Assembly (NCBI GenBank): GCA_037501455.1
Contig: CM074857.1
Span: forward strand, 109,215,501-109,279,500
Reading direction: 5' to 3'
DNA: 64,000 nt
Origin: Lantana camara
Taxonomy: Eukaryota; Streptophyta; Magnoliopsida; Lamiales; Verbenaceae
Each line of letters starts with the position of its first letter. Position 1 is the stretch's first letter. A program made the translations under genes and the position numbers. The notes under the pieces are model-generated. The model saw only the letters and a program-made list of their open reading frames with translations, did no database searches and was not told where the DNA came from. Positions 34,861 through 46,488 of this stretch are shown here, in pieces.

Positions 34861-36654
34861 GGTGGCGACATACGCGCCGCTACAAGCGCTCGACAGGCGG
34901 AGATGGAAATGGCACCACCTTCCACGGCGTCTCGCGGCGGTCTACGGCGGTGGAATAGGGCGGCGATTGGTTGGGCTTTGCGCAGAAGTGGATGGCGCAT
35001 CTTTCGGCGTTGGTGTCGCGACCATCGGACACTGGACGGTGGTTCGCGCACCGGCAAAAGGCCACGGTGGCGGCGCGTGAACAATAGCAAGCGGCGTTTC
35101 CACCGCCTCCGACGGCTTTTTTCGAGGTGCTTTGGTGGTTCCTTATGTTTTCCGACCCCCTGGTCTTATTTTTGGCCTTAGATTGACCCAAATCGCGACG
35201 TAGGTGGTGGTTTTGGCCATGGTAGCAGCGGCGGGAACTTCGGCGGCTATCGGGGGCCTCTTCCGGTGATCTTTTGGCGACAGGCCCTTCATGAAAGTTG
35301 TTCAGCACGACGAGTTCTATTTTTCCCGACTTGTCCGAGTCAAAATTTGGCCGATTTGGTGGCGGCGCATGGGGGTCAACGCTCCGATATCTTTTTCCGA
35401 CAATTAAGTTAGGGGTTTCGAAATACTCGACAAGGCCTTTCCAACGGTATACTCGGATTTCATTTTCGTTGAACGGTTTAGATTTAATTTCATTTCCTGG
35501 CTTTTGGGATTTAATTGTTGAATTGGATCAATTTTTCCTTATCTAAATCCGGGGGGTTCCGTATTTCGAAAAATTGATTGAGGGCTTTTGTTGAGCATGC
35601 TGAGATGTACGATTCGCTATTCGGGGGGATTTTTTCGACCACCGAAGGTGGTGGTCCGGTGGCTGCAGGTGGCGGTTCGGCAGGCTCCGACGGGGTGTTC
35701 CAACGCCCTTCGGGCAGTGAGTCCCTTTTGTCGTGGTGATTCCAACGCCACTTTTCATTCGTTAATCGGATGTCCGGTTGAGTTATTACGAATTATTTTG
35801 TGTAATTATGAATTAAATGAATTTAATTGTTTTAAATGCAATAAATTGTTTATTGTTGTAATTGTTTATCAATATGTACTCCAATGTATTTGAAATCATA
35901 TATTATATGAAATGTGATAAGTATGGACGTTTTGATTTGCAAATTGAATCCCGATATGCTGAATTAGTGCTATTTTTTTTAACTTAGAAGGGGTGTTTGT
36001 GAAATTTTTGGATAATGTACATTTGTATAATTTGAATTAATTAAACTTTGTCATTTGATAAATAAATATGCTAATCTTGACTATGTAAAAATGAATTATT
36101 ATGTCTTAAATGATTAAACTTGAAACTTTCACAATTAAAGTCTAACTACTTAAGTTGAATTTGAATCTATTATGCGATGTACGAATTGGTTATGCATTGT
36201 AAGAATTATATGACTTAGTTATCTTTCATTTGTGTATTCTATGACTTAGTTGGAATTTGACCTGTGACCTCGAGGATTTAAATGAAATTCGTAGCATGCT
36301 ATTATATGATTTATTTGGGCTTCTAATACGTGAATTTCATATAAAATGTGATATATGAATGTAATTTGTTTGTTTTGTAAATGTGCATCATATGAATTTC
36401 GTTTTGTGCATTCATGAGCATTGCCGTGCATTACTCTGTGGTTATTGTTTGAGTCTGAGCCCTGTGTTTCGTGTGCTCAGCTGTTCAGGTGCACCCGGGG
36501 TGGTGACAAGTGAGTCGTGCAGGTTCCGAGGTGGACCATTTGTTTTGTGTTCAGCTTTGTTTTGTACCAGGTGAGGTTAGGTTATAGTTAAACCCTAATG
36601 AAACGTGCCCGATATGTATGCATGTGAATATAAACCCTATGTATATGTAATATG

Positions 36655-37095
36655 TGGGAGCTATGAATATGTATGATTATGCTACATGACATAGAATATG
36701 TTATGTTAGGTACTAGTATATGTATGAATATGAGTATGTTAAGAATCCGGCATGCTAGGAATATAAATATGCTAGGATATGAATATGTTAGGAGAATGGG
36801 TATGCTAGGAATCTAAATATGCTATGAATATGAATAGGCTAGGATATGGAAATGCTATGTATATGACCAGTTTTGAATATGAATACGATCTTGATATGAA
36901 TATGAATATGTTTCGGATATGATATGAATATGTTATGATTATGATATGGATATGCTATGAACATGAATATGATATGAGTATGAAATGTTTATGATATGAA
37001 TATGAACCTGTTATGATTATAATATGGATATAAGTACGAATATGTATACGAATACGGATATGGATCTGATATGCCTCTGATTCTGATATGACTTT
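36655..37095 (+). repeat. Degenerate ATATGAATATG repeats in 3' LTR
   Basis: Counterpart of 30019-30440 in the 5' LTR, with small differences in unit number. Confidence 0.8.
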
Positions 37096-38056
37096 GACTC
37101 TGATTCTACTTGGGGCTCGATGATTATGGGTAAGGGAGAATCGAGACGCCAGGTATTACTCCTGTTCATCATGATGTGGGTAAGGGAGAGTCCGGGACGG
37201 ATATTGTCAAGTGTACATTTCCCCTCTAGTGTGAAGGTTTGCCTTGTGTGTATGCTTTCGATATGCTAGTTAGTTATGTAATAGTTTGTGAAAAGGGAGT
37301 GGATTCTCAATTAGTAAAATTGGTTGTTTCGGACTTCGGCCCTTAACTCTCTCTCCCTATATATATTATCACGTTAGAAAATGATTTAGCATGCAAAAAC
37401 CACATCTCGGTTCATGAACTTCCAACTTTGATATGTGCTATATATGCTCCGTGTGCGTATGTACGCGTGCGTGTGTAGCCCCTCACTCAGTCAGTGTAAC
37501 TGACCCCTCCCTCTTTATGTTTTTAGTTCTAGGTTCAGGTTGTTGGAGTTCGAGCTAGGTGGCTGTGTCGTGTCTGTGTCAGTCCGTATGAGTCTGTTAA
37601 GTACTTTGATTTAAGTTATGTTTGAAATTATGCATATGATATATTCTGCATAGGTTTATGCTTATGATTTAAATGTATGGAAATTTGGGACAGGTTAGGA
37701 TAGGTTCTTGGATTAGTTGAACCCGTCGATTTATGATTTCTGTTTGATTTCGGGATTAGGTATCTATACTAGTTAAACCCCGTCAACTGTTCTTGTATGA
37801 TTTAATTTGATTTGAATGCTTCCGCTTTTGCACTAGTTCTGTGGTCTGATTTTGAAGTTCATGGTCTACGTTCCGCCTAGCTTAGGTGTGAGTCTATTTG
37901 TCTCCCGTTCGCCACTGCTTAGTTCATGTATGGGCTTTCCATCTCGTATGTGGATCGGGGTTTTGGTGCGGGGGATGTGGTGACCCACCTTGCGGGGTGC
38001 TACATTGAATGTGAGCATGAATTGGGCGTGTGATTCAATTGTGAAATTAGACCATG

Positions 38057-38245
38057 TGTTAATTAATTGGAGAATTAATCATAAAACCCAAATATAATTA
38101 ATTAGAGAATTAATTATAAATCCCTAATATAATTAATTAAGAGAATTAATTATGTAGGCCAAAGAAATTAATTAGAGAATTACTTTTAGCCATTAGAATT
38201 AAAAGCCCTTCATGAAATTAATTAGAAAATTAATTTTGAGTATTT
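38057..38245 (+). repeat. AATTAATTAGAGAATTAATT repeats in copia LTR
   Basis: About five spaced units of TTAATTAGAGAATTAATT, each a near-palindrome, at roughly 40-bp intervals. Confidence 0.7.
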
Positions 38246-38350
38246 AATTATTTAGTTATTCTAATTTTATTAGAATAAATAAATAAATCAATATAAAATA
38301 TCTTCTATTTATTATTTTAATAAATATTAATTCTAATGTAGTTAGAATAA

Positions 38351-38754
38351 AGAGATAAAGATTTTCGCCCATCCGAACTATGACCCTTTTGGCATTTCAC
38401 CATCCCAACTATTTTTCACCCGAAACCGCCATCTAAACTTTCAATTCCTGACAAACCACCATCCTACAGCGGTTTTGACCCTTTTTTGAGCGGTTTTGAC
38501 TCTTTTTTCAGCGGTTTTGGATGTTCTAACACATGTAAATATGTCTCTCTTTGTTATTTTTCCATAGATTATGTGTTAAAACATCCAAAACCGCTGAAAC
38601 AAGAGTCAAAACCGCTCAAAAAAGGGTCAAAACCGCTGTGGGATGGTGGTTTGTCAGGAATTGAAAGTTTAGATGGCGGTTTCGGGTGAAAAATAGTTGG
38701 GATGGTGAAATGCCAAAAGGGTCATAGTTCGGATGGGCGAAAATCTTTGTCTCT
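38351..38754. mobile_element. Foldback/MITE-like element with ~183-bp arms
   Basis: The left arm (38351-38533) and right arm (38572-38754) are almost perfect reverse complements with only a handful of mismatches, around a 38-bp loop. Arms begin AGAGATAAAGATTTTCGCCC. Inside each arm the word AGCGGTTTTGACYCTTTTTT is repeated. The arm length suggests a Mutator-like origin, but I find no clear target-site duplication. An open frame inside it is a chance product of the arms. Confidence 0.85.
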
Positions 38755-39452
38755 ATTCTATTATATAGAGAAAGTATTTAATTATTATTAGAATAATTAA
38801 ATATTCCTAATTTGATTAGGAGCTCTTTTTCTAGAAGAATAATATCTTATTTAGATAAGAGGTTATTATTAATTGGAGAGAAAGAAAATAGAAGAAAAGT
38901 CGAAGTAGGAATCCTGTTCCTACACAAACTTGGGATTTAAGAAATCCCATATAAGGGATGGTGGAAAGATTTTTTCAATGAAAGATTTCGATTGAAAAAA
39001 TACGATTTACTTGGAAAGGTGATGTTGGATCATACAGAAGATGAGCCAACGACACGTTTTCCGAGGGCTATGGCGTGGCAGTTTCTGACTTCGTCAAACT
39101 AGATTTTGAAGGGAGATTTAATTATGCACTTTCTTATCTCGTTTCTTATTTCTTTCAATACACATATCATAGCACTTGCATTCCTACTGATATGATTTGA
39201 ATCTAGGTTGGTGTGGATTATTACTCTAGAGGATTTCTACTTTGGAATCTTGAAGAAAAAAACGTTAAAAAAAGAGGGATGTCATTACAGTGTGAAGCAA
39301 GTTTATGGGCGGCTCAAACGTGTCAATAAAGCTTCAATTCTTGTAAGTTCTTGAATTCCTAAGATTTAGAAATAGAAATTTCAAGTCACGATCTTACTTT
39401 TGGGAAAATTTCTAAATTCCGATGCATTTACTTTCGTGTTTTTCCAAACAAG

Positions 39453-39464
39453 TGGTATCAGAGC
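39453..39464 (+). promoter_or_regulatory. Copia primer-binding site, tRNA-Met
   Basis: TGGTATCAGAGC two bases after the copia LTR end. Confidence 0.85.
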
Positions 39465-39875
39465 CATCTTGCAACGTCTATTTCTAATCTATCTTTTTTA
39501 TATGAATTTGGTAGAAATTCTTAGGTTTAGATGCAATTGAGTATTCTTGAATTTTTTGAAAATCTGAGAAAAACAAATCTATAATTTTTGTTGAAATTTC
39601 TGAAAAATGTTTTCTGAAAATTTTGATTAAAAACTGTTTTAAATCAAATTTATTAAATTGTGTTTTAATTTCTTGGATTGATTTTGAGCTTTTGTGATAA
39701 ATTGCAAAACACAAAATCGAGTTACGAATGAAAACACGAGGCTTGGGCGTGCTAAGGCGTCGTACGCCCAGCCCCGCCCGAAACCTGCCATCGATTGCGT
39801 ATATTATTTTTGAAATAATACAAAGGTAAAATAATTAATTTTTGAAAATTAATTGGACTTTTATTGATTTAATTT

Positions 39876-42613
39876 TTCTTGGATTATTTGAAAGAATTTA
39901 TGAACAAAAATTGCATCTAAGTCACGTTTTTAAGTTATTAGAACTTAAAGGCGAGAATTGCAATTTATTGGTAAATTAAATTCTTGCAATTTAGAATATT
40001 AGGTGATAATGGGTTTAGCCTTGTGAATGTTTTAATTTATGCATATGGATGATTTCAATTGGGGTTGGAGCCCTATAGTTACACGTTTTCAATTGGGGGT
40101 TGGTGCCCCACTTATGTGTTTTTTATGTGGCTTTTCTTATTACTATTTTTAGGCGAGGGTATACCCCGTGTATTTGTCTATGGCCAATATAAAGATTGAG
40201 TCATATTAATTTCTATAAAGAGAGTAGAACTTAGGAAGTGAAGTTTTCTTTTTATTTTGGAGACAATGCACCCATGGAGTAAGAAGGATCCACGAAACAA
40301 GGAGCATGGTGGCCATAAGTGAAGACCCCTAAAAATGTTAGGGAGGGGATGTTCTATTATTGTAATAGAATAGGGCACTATTAAAGTTTTATTTCATCTC
40401 GTATGTGAAATTATCTGTTTTATGTGACATGTATGTTAGAACTAGCAATTGTGGAGTGGCTCCCATAATTGCACATAAGATAGGATACCCATATTCATCT
40501 CATAGTAGTATCATGCTAGGACATGTTATCTGCTAATTGCTTGTGTGTAATGCATTTATGTGAAACTGCATTAAACAAGACTAATTAAAATGGATAACTA
40601 TACATGTTGGTAAGGTCAAAACTGGACAACTCTCTAGTATTCGAAAATCCCATAAATATTAAGCAATTTCAATTGTGTAAAGTGAAAACTTTAAATAAAA
40701 TACATAGCATTCCATCAATAGGATTTAAGTTTAATAGGGGAGCTAGTTGCTGGCCATGAGTCGTGGGGTGACTATGTGAAACTTATTAATTCTTAGTTTC
40801 CAGATTGATCATACTTAGTTATCAATATTTCGTGACATTTTGGGATGAGCGATGGCCGCGAGTCGTGGGTCATTCGAACTAAGTTTTGATCATGATCTTA
40901 TGATTGATGGGTCTTGCTTAACGCCTAAGTAAATATAGATGTCACACGAGTCGTGGGTCCATATTCATAGATAGGTGATGTAAAAATATTACAAAGAGTT
41001 CCATAGAGTTGGAATTGGCAAGTCATACCTACCTAAGGCTTTATTGAGGATGGTCGAGAGTCGTGGGTCCAAAATATAGTGCGTAGGATCTTAGTACCCA
41101 CTGGGAAATCAAGTTTCCTCTTAGATTGTTGGGATTTTAAGATCTTCTAAAAACAGTGGGTGCTACATACGATAAAAGACCTAAATCCTATGTATTACGT
41201 TATTATTCAACATGCTCACATTTTCTCTGCTTAGCAGTTAGGTTGTAGTCCTATGAATGTCTATAATATGAAATGCAAGCCTATTCGTATCCATCCTTAA
41301 GTCAAACAAGCTGACTAAGTCCTAACTAACTCTAATTGGCTTTGGATCCTAAAATTCATTTTAGATTTTGAAAAGAGAAAAGTGTTCTTTACAAGACTAG
41401 ATTTTCACCTACTTGTGAAAATTCGACCCGGGCCAAAAGACAAGCAATCTAAAGTGGAGGAATTTTTCCAACCACTTAAGAGCAATTGTACCTCATTGTC
41501 ATGTTATATGGTATAACATTATCGAATTGTTCTATAATCCGATGAGGGTACATGTTTAAACGAACGAAAACTGAAGATCCTCATTGAGGATCTCGCAGCT
41601 TTGGTCGTCCACTGAGAAACGAGTTCGCAGTGCACTAATTGCTCGCATTGCTTCCACCATCATCTCTAACCTCTTTATACTCAACCACAATGATGCTATT
41701 GTAGCATAGTTAATCAATTACTTGATAATGGTTGAGAGCATCCTTAAGAAGGACTAAAAGTTTATGATGGTTAAATCTTCTTCTAAACCCACTTAGGTAA
41801 AGGCTTGAAAGCCTAAAAAAGAAGAAACCCTAAAAACCCAATGAACGGGTGAGTAAAGGGGATGCCCAAAAGTGAATAGTGATCAGAATAGGATGTTTGC
41901 TCCTATAGTGGCAAACAAAGGACTTTGAAAGTGAATTGTAAAGAGCATGGGTACTCTGACAGTTTCTTGTTGTGGTAATTCTAATAGGATTATAATTTAT
42001 TAGTCTCGAGTTAATTTTGCATGTTCTATTGTGCAAAACCCAAAGCACTAATGTCCTGAACATACAACAAAATAACAAAAGTAAGTGAGATGACAGAGTT
42101 TCAAATTACTTAGGCACGCTAAGACACAAAAGGATTAGCATGTTAAACATCATAAAATCATTTTACAAAAATGAACCCAAAGAGTCAACTTCCTGTGAAT
42201 CATGTCTTAGTGGAAACATTCCCAAAATATAGTTTAGGTGAAACGTGTAAACGTGCCATACACACAATGGATTTTAATCCATGTTGATGAGTGCAAGATG
42301 CGTAATGTAAGCTCTAGAAATAATCATAAGTTTGATCATTATGGATGAGTGTACTTAATGAAGTACAAATTCGGAACTTATACGAAATTCTTAGAATTTC
42401 AAAAGGAGGTTAGGAATCGAAGTAGTCATAACTTATGAGCAACTCAATTTGATCGAGATGGGGAAAATCTTTGTGACCGTTTCCTTAGTTATCTTCGAGA
42501 TAATAGGATTATCTCTTCGTAAACGCGTTCAAGAACACCTTAATGTTTCTAAATGAAGGAGTAAAACCTTATAGGATATGGTTCATGACAAGCTTTACTG
42601 ACTTTCTAGGAAT
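39876..42613 (+). repeat. 2.7-kb direct duplication, copy 1
   Basis: Starts 'ttttcttggattatttgaaag' and matches 42614 onward for over 2 kb with scattered substitutions, keeping the same order of landmarks ('gggttggagccctatag', 'atgcacccatggagtaagaag', 'aacagtgg'). Confidence 0.85.
41647..41960 (+). pseudogene. Ty1/copia gag remnant, copy 1
   Basis: A broken frame shows the C-terminal part of a copia Gag: a helical stretch IASTIISNLFILN, a Lys-rich linker after MVKSSSKP, and the remains of a CCHC zinc-knuckle region. Several stops and frame changes make it non-functional. Gag would form the virus-like particle of the element. Confidence 0.55.
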
Positions 42614-44795
42614 TTTTCTTGGATGATTTGAAAGAATTCATGAACAAGAATTACATCTAAGTCGTGTTTTTAAGTTATTAGAACTTAAAGACGATAATTG
42701 TAATTTATTGGTAAATTAAATTCTTGCAATTTAGAATATTAGCTGATCATGGGTTAGTCTTGTGAATGTTTTAATTTATGCATATAGATGATTTCAATTG
42801 GGGTTGGAGCCCTATAGTTGCACGTTTTCAATTGGGGTTGGTGCCCCACTTATGTGCGTATTGTTATGTGTTTATTGTGTGGCTTTCCTTATTACTGTTT
42901 TTGGACCGGGGTATGTCCCGTGTATTTGTCTATGGCCAATATGAAGATTGAGCCATATTAATTTCTATATAGAGAGTAGAACTTAGGAAGTGAGGTTTTC
43001 TTTTTATTTTGGAGACAATGCACCCATGGAGTAAGAAGGATCCACGAAACAAGGAGCACGGTGACCATAATTGAAGACCCCTCAAAATGTTAGGGAGGGG
43101 ATGTTCTATTATTGTAATAGAATAGGGCACCATTAAAGTTTTATTTCATCCCTTATGTGAAATTATCTGTTTTATGTGGCATGTATGTCAGAACTAGCAA
43201 TTATCGAGTGGCTCCCATAATTGCACATAAGATAGGATACCCATGATTATCTCATATTAGTATCATGCTAGGATATGTTATCTGCTAATTGATTGTGTGT
43301 AATGCATTTATGTGAAACTGCATTAAACAAGACTAATTAAAATGGATTACTATAGATGTTGGTGAGGTCAAAACTGGACAACTCTCCAGTATTCCAAAAC
43401 CCCATAAATATTAAGCAATTTTAAAAAATAGGTATTTTGTGTAAAGTGAAAACTTTAAATAAAATATTTGGCATTCCACCAATAGGATTTAAGTTTAATA
43501 CGGGAGCTAGTTGTTGGCCACGAATCGTGGGGTGATAATGTGAAACCTATTAGTTCTCAGTTTCCTGATTGATCACACTTAGTGATCAATATTTTGTGAC
43601 CAATTTCGGGGTGGGCGATGGTCGGGAGTCGTGGGTCCTTCGAACTAAGTTTTGATCATGATCTTATGATTGATGGATCATACTTAACGCCTAAGTAAAT
43701 ATGGATGTCGCACGAGTTGTGGGTGCATATTGAAAGATAGGTTATGCAAAAAATATTACTAAGAGTTCCACAGAGTTGGAATTGGTAAGTCGTACCTACA
43801 TAAGGCTTAAATGAGGGTAACTGTGAGTCGTGTCTCCAAAATATAGTACTTAGGATCTTAGTACTCACTGGGAAAACAAGTTTCCTTTTAGATCGTCGGG
43901 ATTTTAAGATCTTCTAAAAACAGTGGTAGCAACATACGATAAAAGACCTAAATCCTATGTATTACGTTATTATTCATTATGCTCACATTTTCTCTACTTA
44001 GCATTTAGGTTGTAGTCCTGTGATTCTCTACAATATGAAATGCAAGCCCATTCGTATCCATCCTTAAGTCAAACAAGTTGACTAAGCCTTAACTAACTCT
44101 AATTGGCTTTGAATCCTAAAATTCATTTTAGATTCTGAAAAGAGAAAAGTGTTCTTTACAAGGCGAGATTTTCAACTACTTGTGAAAATTCTACCCGGAC
44201 CAAAAGAGAAGCAATCTAAAGTGGATGAATTTTTCCAACCACTTAAGAGCAATTGTACGTCATTGTCATGTTATAGGGTATAACATTATGGAATTGTTCT
44301 ACAATCCAATGAGGGTACATGTTTGAACGAACGAAAACTGAAGATCCTCATTGAGGATCTTGCAACTTTGGTCGTTCATTGAGAAACGATTCTCAGTGCA
44401 CTGATTGCTTGCATTGCTTCCACCATCATCTCTAACCTCTTTATACTCAACCACAATGATGCTATTGTAGCATAGTTAATCAATTACTTGATAATGGTTG
44501 AGAGCATCTTTAAGAAGGACTAAAAGTTTATAATGGTTAAATCTTCTTCTAAACCCACTAAGGTAAAGGCTTTAAAGCCTAAAAAAGAAGAAACCTTTAA
44601 AACCCAATGAACGGGTGAGTAAAAGGGATACCCAAAAGAGAATAGAGATCAGAATAGGATGTTTGCTTTTATAGTAGCAAACAAAGGACTTTGAAGGGAA
44701 CTGCAAAAAGTATGGGTACTCTGACAGTTTCTCGTTGTGGTAATTCTAATGGGATTAGAATTTACTAGTCTTGAGTTAATCTTGCATGTTTCGTT
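42614..44795 (+). repeat. 2.7-kb direct duplication, copy 2 (truncated)
   Basis: Aligns with 39876 to about 42045 of copy 1. It ends at the gypsy LTR fragment. Confidence 0.85.
44413..44760 (+). pseudogene. Ty1/copia gag remnant, copy 2
   Basis: Same region as copy 1, a little better kept: IASTIISNLFILNHNDAIVA, in-frame stops, then MVKSSSKPTKVKALKPKKEE, then a decayed zinc-knuckle stretch (CFYSSKQRTLKGTAK) in which the second Cys, the His and the last Cys have been lost, and finally the Gag-protease linker. Not functional. Confidence 0.6.
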
Positions 44796-45744
44796 GTTCT
44801 GTTCGGCATGGGCCCTGGAGCTATGAGTTAGAAATCCTCGGGATGGTATCGGGCCAGCAAGGCTCGGCTTGGGCATAGTTGCCATAATGAGGTATCATGT
44901 GCGACCCAGGGAGTAGGGAAGGTGTGGTATCCTTTTGCCGTCGGTGTAATAACCGACGAGGACACGTCGTGGGTTAGCTACCCCATGTGGGTTTGTTTAG
45001 TTCAGGATGGTTAAGGGTCGCGCGTGGCTCCTCCATCAATGGAGTAGATGGTGGATTTAATTCTGTATTTATGCTTTGTTCTGTCATGAGGAGTAAAGAT
45101 TGGAAGCTCGTACTCGTCGAGCATATGATTTGCTCTTATATGGGAATTATGAATCGGGGTAGAGTTTATGAAAATGTTTTCTAAGTACATATAAGTTATT
45201 TTAAAATGTTTTGGTATGTTAAACCTATTCCCGGTTCATGAGTCCACTTTTGATATGTGCTTTGCTTTATATATATAGTGTGTGAGTGTGCGTTAGCCCC
45301 CTCACTCAGTCAGTTAACTGACCCCTCATTTTATCTTTTAGTTGTAGGTACTTTTGCCTTGAGCTAGGCAGAGAAGTGTGTCTTCTGAGTTGCACTTGTT
45401 GGTTTAGGTCAAGATAGGATGCATATGTCTACATACACTTTATATTTTGTACATTTATGGCTTGTATAGTTGGAGATTATGTTATTTTGTTTTGTTGGGG
45501 CCATGTGGGCCGTTGAATACTATTTGGTTATGATGGATTTATGTTATGCTTCCACTTATTTGTTGTTGTTGATTTTATTTACTTCCGCGCACTCTGAGTT
45601 GGGTGTTGTTAGCTCTGCCTAGCCTAGTGAGTGAGTTGGTCTCATGGTCACTTTGATTCGGACTCGGGTGCGAACTTTCCATTTCGTCACCGGGTTTAGG
45701 TCCTAGTGCGGGGGATGTGGTGACCCTACATTCGGGGTGCTACA
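44796..45744 (+). mobile_element. Ty3/gypsy LTR 3' fragment
   Basis: Joins the copia sequence at about 44796 and ends GGGGTGCTACA at 45744. It contains the perfect palindrome GTCAGTTAACTGAC (45309-45322), an acceptor-like TTTTAGTTGTAG (about 45336-45347), and GCTAGGCAG (45363-45371) with CTGCCTAGC (45615-45623), a compensated variant of the group's long-range pair. Confidence 0.7.
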
Positions 45745-45796
45745 TTTTATGTATATTATGCTATGTTTTGAAAATGTTTTGGTTTGCAAAACCTGA
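45745..45796 (+). mobile_element. Short LTR leftover
   Basis: 'aaaatgttttggtttgcaaa' resembles the stretch before 'cccggttcatg' in the plus-strand gypsy LTRs. It may be the missing continuation of LTR C beyond the copia insertion. Confidence 0.3.
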
Positions 45797-46488
45797 TGTA
45801 GCACCCCGTACGATGGGTCACCACATCCCCCGCACTAAAGCCCAATCCACATACGAGATGGGAAGCCCGTACATGAACCAAGCAGAGGCGAATGAGAGAC
45901 AGACAGACTCACACTTAAGCTAGGCGGGACGTAGACCCTGACTTCAAAATCAAAACATCAAAAGCAAATGCACAAGCGGAAGCATATCACACAACCAAAA
46001 CAATTCATACAAGAATAGGTGATGCGTTCAACTAGCGTAGATACCTAATCCCGAATTCAAACATAAATCATAAAGCAACGGGTTTATCTATTCCTAGAAG
46101 CATGTCCCGAAAATCATATCAAAACATAAATAGGTATACATACATTCATTTCTTCAGATACAACGTATTCAAATTCATATGAAATACAACAGACTCGAAC
46201 AAAGCAAAAGACTTGACAGACTCCAAAGACTTGACTCACACCACCTAGCACGAACTCCAAAGCAGACCTGCAAGTTAAACACGTTGGGGAGGGAGAGGGT
46301 CAGTCACACTGACTGAGTGAGGAGCTACGTACACACACCTCCATATATAATAGAGCACAACACATTAAAATCAAAATGTTCATGAACCTGGGGATAGTTG
46401 TTGCACGTCAAAACATTTGCCTATGATATATACGTATAGGGGCTACTTCGCGAATGAAACAAAACATAACTTAACTTATACATATCAT

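Larger units (their letters stand above)
29634..38004 (+). mobile_element. Second non-autonomous Ty3/gypsy element with hairpin array
   Basis: Layout: 5' LTR 29634-31349, primer site 31358-31369, internal region 31350-32658 (1.3 kb, non-coding), polypurine tract, 3' LTR 32659-38004. Flanks are TGGAA (29629-29633) and TTGAA (38005-38009), a 5-bp duplication with one change. Same family as 18173-25197 but clearly diverged. No gag or pol. The 3' LTR is enlarged by a solo Athila-like LTR; the 5' LTR lacks about 2.1 kb. Confidence 0.85.
32659..38004 (+). mobile_element. 3' LTR with nested solo LTR
   Basis: Begins AGTAACACCCC (TG changed to AG) and ends GGGGTGCTACA. It is 5346 bp, of which 1512 bp are the inserted solo LTR and its duplicated target. 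It keeps the GC-rich block (about 34860-35300) missing from the 5' LTR. It carries GCTAGGTGG (37554-37562) and CCGCCTAGC (37873-37881), which pair with one G-U. Confidence 0.8.
28492..39450 (+). mobile_element. Ty1/copia 5' LTR, split by a gypsy element
   Basis: Starts TGTTGGGAATAGTGCCC at 28492 and ends ...TTTCCAAACA at 39450, three bases before a tRNA-Met primer site. The gypsy element 29634-38004 is inserted in it with the near-duplicate TGGAA/TTGAA. A foldback element (38351-38754) is also inserted. About 2.2 kb of this span is true copia LTR. Confidence 0.7.
39451..44795 (+). mobile_element. Ty1/copia internal region, decayed and tandemly duplicated
   Basis: Begins with the primer site and a 5' leader, then two direct copies of a 2.7-kb segment: 39876-42613 and 42614 to about 44795. 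The second copy is cut by a gypsy LTR fragment, so pol and the 3' LTR are missing. Both copies carry decayed gag (separate entries) and four spaced GAGTCGTGGGTC words. Confidence 0.7.

Noticed and set aside
38486..38689. 67-codon frame
   Set aside because: It lies across the arms and loop of the foldback element; the sequence is palindromic non-coding DNA.
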